Positions 1-5,545 of a stretch of 11,493 nt of DNA are shown one piece after another; within the stretch, counting starts at the first letter, position 1; every line of letters begins with the position of its first letter. Where the stretch lies: the NCBI GenBank assembly GCA_000434195.1, contig HF994408.1, forward strand, positions 1-11,493, read 5' to 3'. Both the position numbers and the translations under genes were made by a program. This DNA comes from Clostridium sp. CAG:780. GTDB lineage: Bacteria; Bacillota; Clostridia; TANB77; CAG-508. The notes beneath the pieces are model-generated. The model was not told the DNA's origin. It did no database searches and saw only the letters and a list, made by a program, of their open reading frames with translations.

Positions 1-64
1 TATAGTATTTTTGGTCTCAGAAAAAATTTTTCATGTCTTTATCCTGATAAATTTGTTTAAATAC

Positions 65-93
65 TAGACAAATGAGTTAAAATATACTATACT
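65..93 (+). promoter_or_regulatory. Vegetative-type promoter of the small hydrophobic peptide mRNA
   Basis: A -35 element TAGACA (65-70) and a -10 element TATACT (88-93) are separated by exactly 17 bp, which fits a sigma-A promoter with one mismatch in each hexamer. Transcription would begin near position 100. That gives a leader of about 90 nt before the peptide start at 192, long for a 38-codon gene and typical of regulated type I toxin mRNAs. The first 64 bases of the window hold no gene or other signal that I can support. Confidence 0.6.
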
Positions 94-129
94 GGAAACA
101 TAGAAAATGAGAATAAGCGGAGTGCGTTG

Positions 130-185
130 CCACCTTAAATACAAACCTCTACGACTATTGTTGTAAGACTGATATATGGAGGTGG
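130..185 (+). promoter_or_regulatory. Leader structure that masks the toxin Shine-Dalgarno site
   Basis: CCACCT (130-135) is the exact reverse complement of AGGTGG (180-185), the core of the ribosome binding site GGAGGTGG (178-185) for the small ORF at 192. A second pyrimidine block, ACCTC (145-149), can pair with GAGGT (179-183) instead. Either hairpin would hide the ribosome binding site in the full-length mRNA. This is a visible pairing. The inference that it blocks translation follows the known behaviour of type I toxin mRNAs. Confidence 0.55.
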
Positions 186-191
186 TGCCAT

Positions 192-308
192 ATGATAGAA
201 AATGCATTATTAATGATTATTGAATTACTTTTCTGTGGAATTGTAGGAGTAACTATCATAAATATTGTTTTAGTGAGCATCATCTATTGGTTGCTACATA
301 AACAATAA
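192..308 (+). CDS. Small hydrophobic peptide, candidate type I toxin (38 aa)
   Basis: A 38-codon ORF starts at ATG 192, 6 nt after GGAGGTGG (178-185), and stops at TAA 306-308. The peptide begins MIENALLMIIELLFCGIVG and has one continuous hydrophobic helix, about residues 4-35. It carries only two acidic residues (E3, E11) and ends in a short basic tail (H36, K37, Q38). This is the size and shape of type I toxins of the TxpA/BsrG kind, which insert in the inner membrane; I do not recognise the exact family. Supporting context is a long, structured 5' leader that hides the ribosome binding site and an antisense RNA with a perfect promoter over the 3' end. Alternatives are a small membrane protein of another kind or a leader peptide. 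The toxin role is inferred from architecture alone. Confidence 0.65.
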   Translation: MIENALLMIIELLFCGIVGVTIINIVLVSIIYWLLHKQ

Positions 309-310
309 AA

Positions 311-345
311 AATAACCATTCTGCTTTGACGAGGGAATGGTTATT
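311..345 (-). terminator. Terminator of the antisense RNA
   Basis: The arms AATAACCATTC (311-321) and GAATGGTTATT (335-345) form a perfect 11-bp stem with a 13-nt loop. Read on the - strand the stem is followed by a T-rich run (complement of 304-310), as in an intrinsic terminator. On the + strand the following bases (ATCAAAC) are not T-rich, so the signal is directional. Confidence 0.7.
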
Positions 346-359
346 ATCAAACTTTCGGC

Positions 360-384
360 AACCACTTTCGTGGTTTCTCATTTT
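360..384 (+). terminator. Possible terminator of the toxin mRNA
   Basis: AACCAC (360-365) and GTGGTT (370-375) form a 6-bp stem with a TTTC tetraloop, followed by the T-rich stretch 374-384. The T run is interrupted, so this may be a weak terminator. The mRNA would then span roughly 100 to 385. Confidence 0.4.
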
Positions 385-392
385 CTATTTCT

Positions 393-421
393 ATTATACA
401 CGCATAAGTAAACTTTGTCAA
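393..421 (-). promoter_or_regulatory. Perfect consensus promoter of the antisense RNA
   Basis: On the - strand TTGACA (416-421) and TATAAT (393-398) are separated by exactly 17 bp (399-415). Both hexamers match the sigma-A consensus without mismatch, so the promoter should be strong and constitutive. It points away from spoIIID and over the 3' end of the small peptide gene. A promoter stronger than that of the peptide mRNA is what a type I antitoxin needs. Confidence 0.8.
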
Positions 422-435
422 TATTTTGTAAAAAT

Positions 436-690
436 TTAGACATGATGACTGTATTTTAATTTTGTTGCTTGCCCACCTCTTATATGTCTTTCAGCCTTAT
501 TTTCATCTAAAATAATTCTGACCTCAGAAGCGAGAGAAGGGTTTATTTTTAATAATCGTTCACTAACATCCTTGTGCACAGTTGATTTAGAAATTCCATA
601 TCTTTTGGCAGCACCTCTAACCGTATCTTTTGAATCTATAATATAATGAGCCAATTTTACAGCTCGTTCTTCGATTGAAACTCCAATCAT
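436..690 (-). CDS. spoIIID: Stage III sporulation transcriptional regulator SpoIIID
   Basis: The product is 84 residues and matches SpoIIID along its length. It has a helix-turn-helix near residues 22-42 with the family hallmark GISKSTVHKD (residues 32-41), then ERLLKINPSLASEV and the basic C-terminal motif RHIRGGQATKLKY (68-80). SpoIIID is a small DNA-binding protein that activates and represses many sigma-E-dependent genes in the mother cell and helps switch from sigma-E to sigma-K. I chose ATG 690 because GGAGG (699-703) lies 8 nt before it and the homologous region starts there; the frame stays open to 816, but that extension does not resemble the family. It is divergent from yabG. No terminator is visible between its stop and the antisense RNA promoter, so its transcript may run on to the hairpin at 311-345. 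Confidence 0.95.
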   Translation of the reverse strand: MIGVSIEERAVKLAHYIIDSKDTVRGAAKRYGISKSTVHKDVSERLLKINPSLASEVRIILDENKAERHIRGGQATKLKYSHHV

Positions 691-722
691 AAAGAAAACC
701 TCCATATGAATACATTTGCTTA

Positions 723-749
723 ATTGTATTCGCAATAATTCTATAATAT
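723..749 (-). promoter_or_regulatory. Candidate sigma-E promoter of spoIIID
   Basis: On the - strand ATATT (745-749) is followed after 14 bp by AATACAAT (723-730). This fits the sigma-E pattern with an ATATT-like -35 and a CATACANT-like -10, with one mismatch in the -10. The start of transcription would be near 716, leaving a leader of about 26 nt. spoIIID is transcribed by sigma-E RNA polymerase in Bacillus and Clostridioides. Confidence 0.5.
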
Positions 750-770
750 GATTATTTCTACTAAGCAATA

Positions 771-797
771 ACATTCTACAAAATACGACATATAATG
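771..797 (+). promoter_or_regulatory. Possible promoter of yabG (sigma-K-like)
   Basis: AC (771-772) followed after 16 bp by CATATAATG (789-797) resembles the sigma-K pattern AC-N16/17-CATANNNTA with the last base wrong. The same bases contain TATAAT (791-796), but no matching sigma-A -35 box is present. yabG is sigma-K dependent in Bacillus. The predicted start would leave almost no leader before the ribosome binding site at 802-807, so this is a weak call. Confidence 0.25.
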
Positions 798-814
798 TAG
801 TAGGTGATATAATC

Positions 815-1630
815 ATGAAACTTAGAAAAGGTGATATTGTAGGGAGGAAATCTTACAACAAAGATATAGCCTTTGTTATAAATAATATAATAAAAAATGA
901 TGAGGGAGAAATTGCGATACTAAAAGGACTGATACTAAGAATTGAGGCAGATGCACCAGTTGAAGATTTAGAACTTTTAGATGATAAACAGGTAATTCAT
1001 ATAATCGATAAATTCAATAAGGAATTAGAAAGAAGAAGAAAAAAAGAATTTAAAGCAACACATAGCTTAGAGAGAAATAAAGAAAGATACGGGAGAATAC
1101 TACATTTAGATGGAGACAAGAAGTATAGCGAGAAATCCGAGAGAGTATATAGAAGTATGGGACTAGATGTAGTCGTAAAAAATATTCCAGAAAGCAAACA
1201 ACCACAAATGATATATGCTCTGTTAAGTAAATATAATCCAGACATATTAATTGTGACTGGACACGATGGAATGATAAAAAAAGGACACAACTATAATGAT
1301 ATATACAATTATAGAAATTCAAAATATTTTATAGAAACTGTGAAAAGAGCTAGAAGATGGGAGTTTGGCGAAAATAAGTTAGCAATATTTGCAGGAGCTT
1401 GCCAAAGCTATTACGAAGCGATAATGAAAGCAGGAGCGAATTTTGCGTCATCTCCAGCAAGGATATTGATAGATTTCAAAGATCCGCTTGTGGTGGCAGA
1501 AAAAATTGCCAAAACAGATTCTAATAAGTTTGTTTCGATTAAAGACATAGCAGATGATTTAAGGGATGGAGAAAAAGGGATAAGTGGCAGTGGCACAATG
1601 GGAAAAAAGAGCAATAATTCAAAAATGTAA
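815..1630 (+). CDS. yabG: Sporulation-specific cysteine protease YabG
   Basis: The product is 271 residues, close to the roughly 290 of Bacillus YabG, and matches it at the start (LRKGDIVGRKSYN), in the middle (GRILHLDGD, 93-101) and through the C-terminal half. The probable catalytic histidine is H150 in PDILIVTGHD and the probable catalytic cysteine is C196 in IFAGACQS, followed by the conserved AGANFASSPARI (206-217). YabG processes spore coat proteins in Bacillus; in C. difficile it also cleaves the germination protein CspBA and the coat morphogenetic protein SipL. The start ATG 815 has AGGTGA (802-807) 7 nt upstream. It is followed by veg and sipL, the same order as in C. difficile. Identification is secure; the catalytic assignments come from family knowledge. 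Confidence 0.95.
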   Translation: MKLRKGDIVGRKSYNKDIAFVINNIIKNDEGEIAILKGLILRIEADAPVEDLELLDDKQVIHIIDKFNKELERRRKKEFKATHSLERNKERYGRILHLDGDKKYSEKSERVYRSMGLDVVVKNIPESKQPQMIYALLSKYNPDILIVTGHDGMIKKGHNYNDIYNYRNSKYFIETVKRARRWEFGENKLAIFAGACQSYYEAIMKAGANFASSPARILIDFKDPLVVAEKIAKTDSNKFVSIKDIADDLRDGEKGISGSGTMGKKSNNSKM

Positions 1631-1712
1631 CACAAATGTAATAATTGACAAAAATCGCCAAAAAATGCCAGAAAATAGCATGATTTAGCGCTTGAAGTAG
1701 TATGGACACTCT

Positions 1713-1741
1713 TTGACTTAAAGGCAAAAAAATGATATAAT
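1713..1741 (+). promoter_or_regulatory. Strong sigma-A promoter of veg
   Basis: TTGACT (1713-1718) and TATAAT (1736-1741) are 17 bp apart, one mismatch from the full consensus. The start would be near 1748, giving a leader of about 24 nt. This agrees with the very strong vegetative promoter known for veg in Bacillus and separates veg expression from the surrounding sporulation genes. Confidence 0.75.
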
Positions 1742-1771
1742 GAGCCTATCTTAAAGGAGTGGTGATACAAT

Positions 1772-2077
1772 ATGATTTATCCAACAGACATTGCAAATCT
1801 AAAGACAGATATTGGAGAAAAAATAGGACAAAAGATAATTATTAAAGGTTCTTTAGGAAGAAACAGACCATTTGAAAAGGAAGCAACAATACAAAAAGCA
1901 TATCCAAGTATTTTCGTGGTTAAATATGATGAAAACCAAAGAAATGTAACATATAGTTACACAGATATACTAACAAGAACTGTGGAACTTCAAGTATTTA
2001 ATGGTGAAGAATATAGTTCAATAATTCCACCAGTAGAAGAAATCAAAAGAAGAAAAAAAGAATTCACATTAAATTAA
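1772..2077 (+). CDS. veg: Veg family protein
   Basis: The product is 101 residues. It matches Veg in KIGQKIIIKGSLGRNRPFEK (a 20-residue stretch starting near residue 17), AYPSIFVVKY and the hallmark VTYSYTDILTRTVEL (about residues 59-73). Veg is a small beta-barrel-like protein made at high levels in growing cells. In Bacillus subtilis it has been reported to stimulate biofilm matrix gene expression, but its biochemical role is not settled. The C-terminus is longer than in Bacillus Veg (86 residues) and ends in a basic segment EEIKRRKKEF. Translation starts at ATG 1772 after AGGAGTGGTGAT (1755-1766). A good promoter upstream and terminator downstream make it a single-gene unit. Its place between yabG and sipL is the usual clostridial arrangement. 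Confidence 0.93.
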   Translation: MIYPTDIANLKTDIGEKIGQKIIIKGSLGRNRPFEKEATIQKAYPSIFVVKYDENQRNVTYSYTDILTRTVELQVFNGEEYSSIIPPVEEIKRRKKEFTLN

Positions 2078-2080
2078 AAT

Positions 2081-2109
2081 AAAAAATTCCTATTTTAGGA
2101 ATTTTTTTT
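2081..2109 (+). terminator. Intrinsic terminator of veg
   Basis: AAAAAATTCCTA (2081-2092) pairs with TAGGAATTTTTT (2096-2107) across a 3-nt loop and runs straight into a T tract ending at 2109. It begins 3 nt after the veg stop codon. Confidence 0.85.
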
Positions 2110-2120
2110 GTGCCTTGTAA

Positions 2121-2128
2121 TATACATT
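2121..2128 (+). promoter_or_regulatory. Possible sigma-E -10 element of sipL
   Basis: TATACATT matches CATACANT except at the first base, and ends 29 nt before the sipL start codon. There is no good ATATT -35 element 14 bp upstream: the T tract of the veg terminator lies there. sipL is sigma-E controlled in C. difficile. A start near 2135 would leave a leader of about 23 nt containing the ribosome binding site GAGGAGG (2144-2150). Confidence 0.3.
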
Positions 2129-2157
2129 AAATATGAATAATACGAGGAGGTATAAAT

Positions 2158-3681
2158 ATGTCTATAAAATTATCAAAAAATAATTTATGCATAAATCAAA
2201 TAATTGGACAAAAGACTGAAAAAATTGTAATAGAAGGAGATGAAATTGTACCAGATGTAAAACCAGACATACTGAATGTAGTATCTGCAAATGGAAATGT
2301 TTGCATTTACAAAAAAGATGTCCAGGATGGAAAAGTGAAGTTAGATGGAAGTGTAAATGTATATGTCATATATATTGCTGATGATGAAAGAGCACAAATG
2401 AGAGCACTTAATGCTTGCATAGATTTTTCAAAGACAATCGACATGAAAGAAGTAAAAGCGGGAATGCAAGTAGAATGTAGAGCGGAACTATTAAATGTAG
2501 AATGTAAAATACTAAATGGCAGAAAGATAAATCTAAAAGCAAACACACAAGTAACTCTAACTGCATATTCAAGAGGAAATATTGATTACATAAACAAAAT
2601 AGATAATGCAGACAGTCTACAATTATTAAATGAAAGTATTTCAATAAATTCGTTACTTGGAAGTGGAACGACTAAGGTGTATGCAAAAGATACTTTGACA
2701 ATAGATAGTACAGATAATCTATCAGAAGTAATGAATGTTACAATGACAATCACAAACAGAGAAAATAAGATTAGCTATAATAAAGTACTAACAAAGGCGG
2801 ATGCGGTATTCAAAGTAACATATCTAACAGATGACAACAGAATAAATACCGCTAATGCAACGATTCCGATAATGGGATTTATAGATATGCAAGATGTAAG
2901 CGAGGATAACGTCTGTGACGTTTCATATGAATTAAGAAATATATTAATAAAGCCAAACAATGTAGAAGAACATTCAATGCATATAGAAGCAGAACTAGAA
3001 ATATTATGCTTTGTCTATAAAAAACAAGAAATAAACATGATACAAGATTTGTATAGTAAAACAAAAGAATTGCAATATACACAAAAGAATGTGAAAATAA
3101 TAAGAAACAAAGAAGAAATTTCGGAAATGTTTAATTTTAGAAAACAAGAGAAGATAGAAGAAATAGGCCAAAACAAATTGTTTGATGTATCAGCAAGAAC
3201 AACGATAATAAGTACTCAAATAGAAGAAGGAAAAATAATATATCAAGGAGAAATAAATCTAACATTTATGTATCAGGAAACTACATCTTCAAGAATAGGC
3301 GTAAAAAGCTTAGTAGAGCCTTTTGAATATACAGTAACATCGCAAACAATAACAACAAAAACAAAAATTGACACAAATATAGAAATAGCTAAGCAAGACT
3401 TTGTGGTGACCGCAGATAGCAATGTAGAAGTAAAAATAGACTTGAATTTTAGATTAAATTTATCAAATGAGAGAGAACTAAGATTAATAGATAACATAGA
3501 GGAAGCAAAAGAGAGCAATAGAGAGACATTTAGTATAGTAATATATTACACTAAAGAAGGGGACACATTGTGGAATATTGCTAAAAAATTCGGAAGTACA
3601 GTGGATGAAATAATAAAGGTAAATAACATAGAAAATCCAGATGTAATTATGCCAGGAGAGCAATTATTTATACCAAGATAA
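2158..3681 (+). CDS. sipL: SPOCS/LysM spore coat morphogenetic protein SipL
   Basis: The product has 507 residues. Most of it consists of repeated beta-rich SPOCS (DUF3794) segments. The first holds the hallmark EGDEIVPDVKPDILNVVSANG (about 26-46), a second lies near 190-270, and a third near 310-400. A single LysM domain fills the C-terminus (about 463-506, YTKEGDTLWNIAKKFGSTVD to PGEQLFIPR). In C. difficile the protein SipL, with this architecture, length and position (yabG, veg, sipL), binds the coat ATPase SpoIVA through its LysM domain and is needed to attach the coat to the forespore. No signal peptide is seen, as expected for a mother-cell cytosolic protein. ATG 2158 follows GAGGAGG by 7 nt. 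SPOCS proteins occur as paralogues, so the symbol rests on synteny as well as on domains. Confidence 0.85.
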   Translation: MSIKLSKNNLCINQIIGQKTEKIVIEGDEIVPDVKPDILNVVSANGNVCIYKKDVQDGKVKLDGSVNVYVIYIADDERAQMRALNACIDFSKTIDMKEVKAGMQVECRAELLNVECKILNGRKINLKANTQVTLTAYSRGNIDYINKIDNADSLQLLNESISINSLLGSGTTKVYAKDTLTIDSTDNLSEVMNVTMTITNRENKISYNKVLTKADAVFKVTYLTDDNRINTANATIPIMGFIDMQDVSEDNVCDVSYELRNILIKPNNVEEHSMHIEAELEILCFVYKKQEINMIQDLYSKTKELQYTQKNVKIIRNKEEISEMFNFRKQEKIEEIGQNKLFDVSARTTIISTQIEEGKIIYQGEINLTFMYQETTSSRIGVKSLVEPFEYTVTSQTITTKTKIDTNIEIAKQDFVVTADSNVEVKIDLNFRLNLSNERELRLIDNIEEAKESNRETFSIVIYYTKEGDTLWNIAKKFGSTVDEIIKVNNIENPDVIMPGEQLFIPR

Positions 3682-3703
3682 GGGATGAGTTTATCATCCC
3701 TTT
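3680..3703 (+). terminator. Probable terminator of sipL
   Basis: GGGATGA (3682-3688) pairs with TCATCCC (3694-3700) across a 5-nt loop, and two flanking A-T pairs extend the stem to 9 bp. Only three T residues follow directly, so termination may be partial and some read-through into yunB is possible. The stem overlaps the sipL stop codon. Confidence 0.5.
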
Positions 3704-3707
3704 AATA

Positions 3708-3715
3708 AATACAGT
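3708..3715 (+). promoter_or_regulatory. Possible sigma-E -10 element of yunB
   Basis: AATACAGT matches CATACANT except at the first base and ends 29 nt before the yunB start, the same spacing as the equivalent element before sipL. The -35 region 14 bp upstream (GTTTA) is poor. yunB is a sigma-E gene in Bacillus. Confidence 0.3.
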
Positions 3716-3744
3716 TCTATTCTGCCAAGAGAGGATTTTGCAAA

Positions 3745-4449
3745 ATGAAAGAAGATAAAATATATTCAAGGACTAGATTCTGTATTACAAACAGAGTATC
3801 TAAAAAAGAAAAAAACACCAAAGTTTTTAGCGTAATATTTATTATAATAGTAGCAATATTTACTTTTTACACTATAAGAAAGGCGATAAATCCAATAATA
3901 GATGAATTGTGTATAGATAAGGCAAAAAATATAGCAACTAAAATTTCGAACGAAGAGGCAACAGTGGTTATGGACAAATATTGTTATGATGATTTGATTA
4001 CAATAATTAGAGACAATGATGGAAATATAAAAATACTAAAGACAAACACTAAAAACATAAACCAGATAATGTCAGATATTCCTGTGAGCATGTTGGATAA
4101 ATTTAAGCAATCTGAAAATGCCAATATATCACTGTACTTAGGTAGTATATTAGGAACCAAGATTTTTTCGGCAACAGGACCAAAAATAAATATAAGAATA
4201 GCAAATGTGGGGAATGTGGATACAAAATTAAAATCAGAATTTATATCTCAAGGAATAAATCAAACGCTACATAGAATATATTTAGAGCTTAATTGCGAAG
4301 TTACCATACTTACTCCATATGATACTATAAAACAGAAAATTGATAATCAAGTATTAATAGCAGAATCGGTAATAGTGGGAGATGTGCCATATTCATATTA
4401 CAATATGAATGGAAATGGAGAAACGACAATAATACCAGATATAGAATAA
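3745..4449 (+). CDS. yunB: Sporulation protein YunB
   Basis: The product has 234 residues, near the 254 of Bacillus YunB. A short basic cytoplasmic N-terminus is followed by one membrane helix (about 27-44, VFSVIFIIIVAIFTFYTI) and an extracytoplasmic domain. The C-terminal half carries the family pattern: LGSILGTKIFSATGPKINIR, then NVGNVDTKLKSEFISQGINQ and QVLIAESVIVGDVPYSYYN. YunB is made under sigma-E in the mother cell and is needed for normal sporulation in Bacillus; its molecular role is unknown. The topology suggests that the domain faces the space between mother cell and forespore membranes. ATG 3745 is preceded by GAGAGGA (3729-3735). It ends at a bidirectional terminator shared with rpsI. 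Confidence 0.9.
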   Translation: MKEDKIYSRTRFCITNRVSKKEKNTKVFSVIFIIIVAIFTFYTIRKAINPIIDELCIDKAKNIATKISNEEATVVMDKYCYDDLITIIRDNDGNIKILKTNTKNINQIMSDIPVSMLDKFKQSENANISLYLGSILGTKIFSATGPKINIRIANVGNVDTKLKSEFISQGINQTLHRIYLELNCEVTILTPYDTIKQKIDNQVLIAESVIVGDVPYSYYNMNGNGETTIIPDIE

Positions 4450-4450
4450 A

Positions 4451-4484
4451 AAACTCGGAAGTGTTAAAACTTCCGGGTTTTGTA
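4451..4484. terminator. Bidirectional terminator between yunB and rpsI
   Basis: AAACTCGGAAGT (4451-4462) and ACTTCCGGGTTT (4469-4480) form a 12-bp stem with one G-U pair and a 6-nt loop. T residues follow on the + strand. On the - strand a longer T run follows (complement of the A-rich bases 4448-4453). It serves both convergent genes. Confidence 0.8.
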
Positions 4485-4495
4485 TATATAAAATA

Positions 4496-4903
4496 TTATC
4501 TCTTTGAGAATTGTGGAGATTTTCTTGCTTTTTTAAGACCATATTTCTTTCTTTCCTTTTTACGTGGATCTCTTGTTAAGAATCCGTTTGATTTTAAAAC
4601 AGGTCTGTATTCTAAGTTAGCTGCATTTAAAGCTCTTGCGATACCATGACGAACTGCACCAGCTTGACCAGAGAATCCGCCACCTTTAACTGTTGCTATA
4701 ACATCAAATTTATCTAATGTATTTGTAGCTGTTAAAGGTTGTCTTACTATAACTTTAAGTGTTTCTTCTCCAAAATATTCATCTAATGGTTTTCCATTAA
4801 CTGTAATATTTCCTTTTCCACTCATTAATCTAACTCTAGCGATTGAACTTTTTCTTCTTCCTGTACCATTAAATACTACTTGTTCCTTTTTTGTTCTAGG
4901 CAT
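4496..4903 (-). CDS. rpsI: 30S ribosomal protein S9
   Basis: The product has 135 residues and the full S9 signature: GTGRRKSSIARVRL near the start, the GGGFSGQAGAVRHGIARAL motif (about 74-92), and the C-terminal tail ending KSPQFSKR, whose final residues reach the P-site tRNA on the ribosome. S9 is a primary component of the small-subunit head. The start ATG 4903 has GGAGGG (4913-4918) upstream. It lies 18 nt downstream of rplM, the conserved rplM-rpsI pair, and should be co-transcribed from the promoter at 5463-5491. No unusual residues are seen. Confidence 0.98.
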   Translation of the reverse strand: MPRTKKEQVVFNGTGRRKSSIARVRLMSGKGNITVNGKPLDEYFGEETLKVIVRQPLTATNTLDKFDVIATVKGGGFSGQAGAVRHGIARALNAANLEYRPVLKSNGFLTRDPRKKERKKYGLKKARKSPQFSKR

Positions 4904-4921
4904 TTCTTATTTCCCTCCTAA

Positions 4922-5356
4922 TTAAAAATTCCATACTTCTGGTTTTTGAGCCATGTTTTCATGCTCTGCTCCAGCATATACTCTTAACTTTTTAGCCATT
5001 TGTCTTCCTAAGCTATTATGAGGAAGCATACCTGTTACAGCTAAAGTCATCATTTTTTCTGGTTTATTAGCTAACATATCCTTAGCTTGAACTTCTTTCA
5101 TTCCTCCGATGTATGAAGAATGATGTCTATAAATTTTTTGTGTTGCTTTATGTCCTGTTAAAACTACATCTGCACAATTTATGATAATAACGTGATCACC
5201 AACATCCATATTAGGAGTATAAGTAGGTTTATGTTTTCCTCTTAAAAGTTTAGCAGCTTCTGCAGCAACTCTTCCTAAAGGTTTATTAGCGGCATCAATT
5301 ATATACCATTTTCTGCTTATTTCATCTTTTTTAATACTATAAGTTGTATTATTCAT
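4922..5356 (-). CDS. rplM: 50S ribosomal protein L13
   Basis: The product has 144 residues, the normal length, with the L13 hallmarks WYIIDAANKPLGRVAAEAAK near the N-terminus, GDHVIIINCADVVLTGHK in the middle and AVTGMLPHNSLGRQMAKKLRVYAG (about 108-131) near the C-terminus. L13 is an early-assembly protein of the large subunit that binds 23S rRNA. The start ATG 5356 has GGAGGG (5368-5373) 11 nt upstream. It is the first gene of the rplM-rpsI operon. A leader of about 100 nt with hairpins precedes it, which could support autogenous control by L13 as in other Firmicutes. Confidence 0.98.
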   Translation of the reverse strand: MNNTTYSIKKDEISRKWYIIDAANKPLGRVAAEAAKLLRGKHKPTYTPNMDVGDHVIIINCADVVLTGHKATQKIYRHHSSYIGGMKEVQAKDMLANKPEKMMTLAVTGMLPHNSLGRQMAKKLRVYAGAEHENMAQKPEVWNF

Positions 5357-5456
5357 GGTAAAAAATACCCTCCATTCAAATTTAATTTCTATATATATGA
5401 AATCATATAATAAAACTACCGGGGAGAAGTTTTACATATGTCATATTCGTTCATGC
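5357..5456 (-). promoter_or_regulatory. Structured 5' leader of rplM, candidate L13 leader
   Basis: Read on the - strand, the roughly 100-nt leader contains TAAAACT and AGTTTTA (complements of 5428-5434 and 5411-5417), which form a 7-bp stem around a C-rich loop. An outer 5-bp stem joins 5436-5440 with 5404-5408. The inner partner of that outer stem can instead pair with a second copy of CATAT just downstream, so two folds compete. L13 leaders are known in Firmicutes; whether this matches that RNA family needs a covariance search. The pairing is seen, the regulatory role is inferred. Confidence 0.35.
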
Positions 5457-5462
5457 TTTACT

Positions 5463-5491
5463 ATTTTATTACATATTTGGCGAAAAGTCAA
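5463..5491 (-). promoter_or_regulatory. Promoter of the rplM-rpsI operon
   Basis: On the - strand TTGACT (5486-5491) and TAAAAT (5463-5468) are separated by 17 bp (5469-5485). The predicted start is near 5456. Both hexamers are identical to those of the divergent infC promoter. Confidence 0.75.
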
Positions 5492-5510
5492 GGAAAATTT
5501 GAAAAAATGC

Positions 5511-5539
5511 TTGACTTTTATTAATTTGTATAGTAAAAT
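5511..5539 (+). promoter_or_regulatory. Promoter of the infC-rpmI-rplT operon
   Basis: TTGACT (5511-5516) and TAAAAT (5534-5539) are separated by 17 bp. The start is expected near 5546, giving a leader of about 143 nt before the infC start at 5689. The -35 boxes of this promoter and of the divergent rplM promoter are only 19 bp apart. Confidence 0.75.
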
Positions 5540-5545
5540 AAGTAT

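Larger units (their letters stand above)
305..388 (-). ncRNA. Antisense RNA, candidate type I antitoxin
   Basis: A - strand transcript would start near 387, after the promoter at 393-421, and end at the hairpin 311-345, giving about 80 nt. It is complementary to the 3' untranslated region of the small peptide mRNA and reaches its stop codon. It has two stem-loops: a short one (AACCAC/GTGGTT, 360-375) with a TTTC or GAAA loop depending on strand, and the terminator stem. No reading frame of interest lies in it. The location over the 3' end of a toxin-like mRNA resembles RatA and the antitoxin RNAs of Clostridioides difficile. Existence of the RNA is inferred from promoter plus terminator. Confidence 0.6.

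Noticed and set aside
1..64. End of an upstream gene or terminator in the first bases
   Set aside because: No stable hairpin with a T run and no recognisable coding frame could be supported.
691..816. N-terminal extension of spoIIID to position 816
   Set aside because: The frame is open, but the extra 42 residues do not resemble SpoIIID, the extension covers the likely spoIIID promoter, and ATG 690 has a good ribosome binding site.
1645..1677. Second promoter before veg based on TTGACA at 1645-1650
   Set aside because: No -10 hexamer lies at 16-18 bp; the nearest AT-rich candidate is about 21 bp away.
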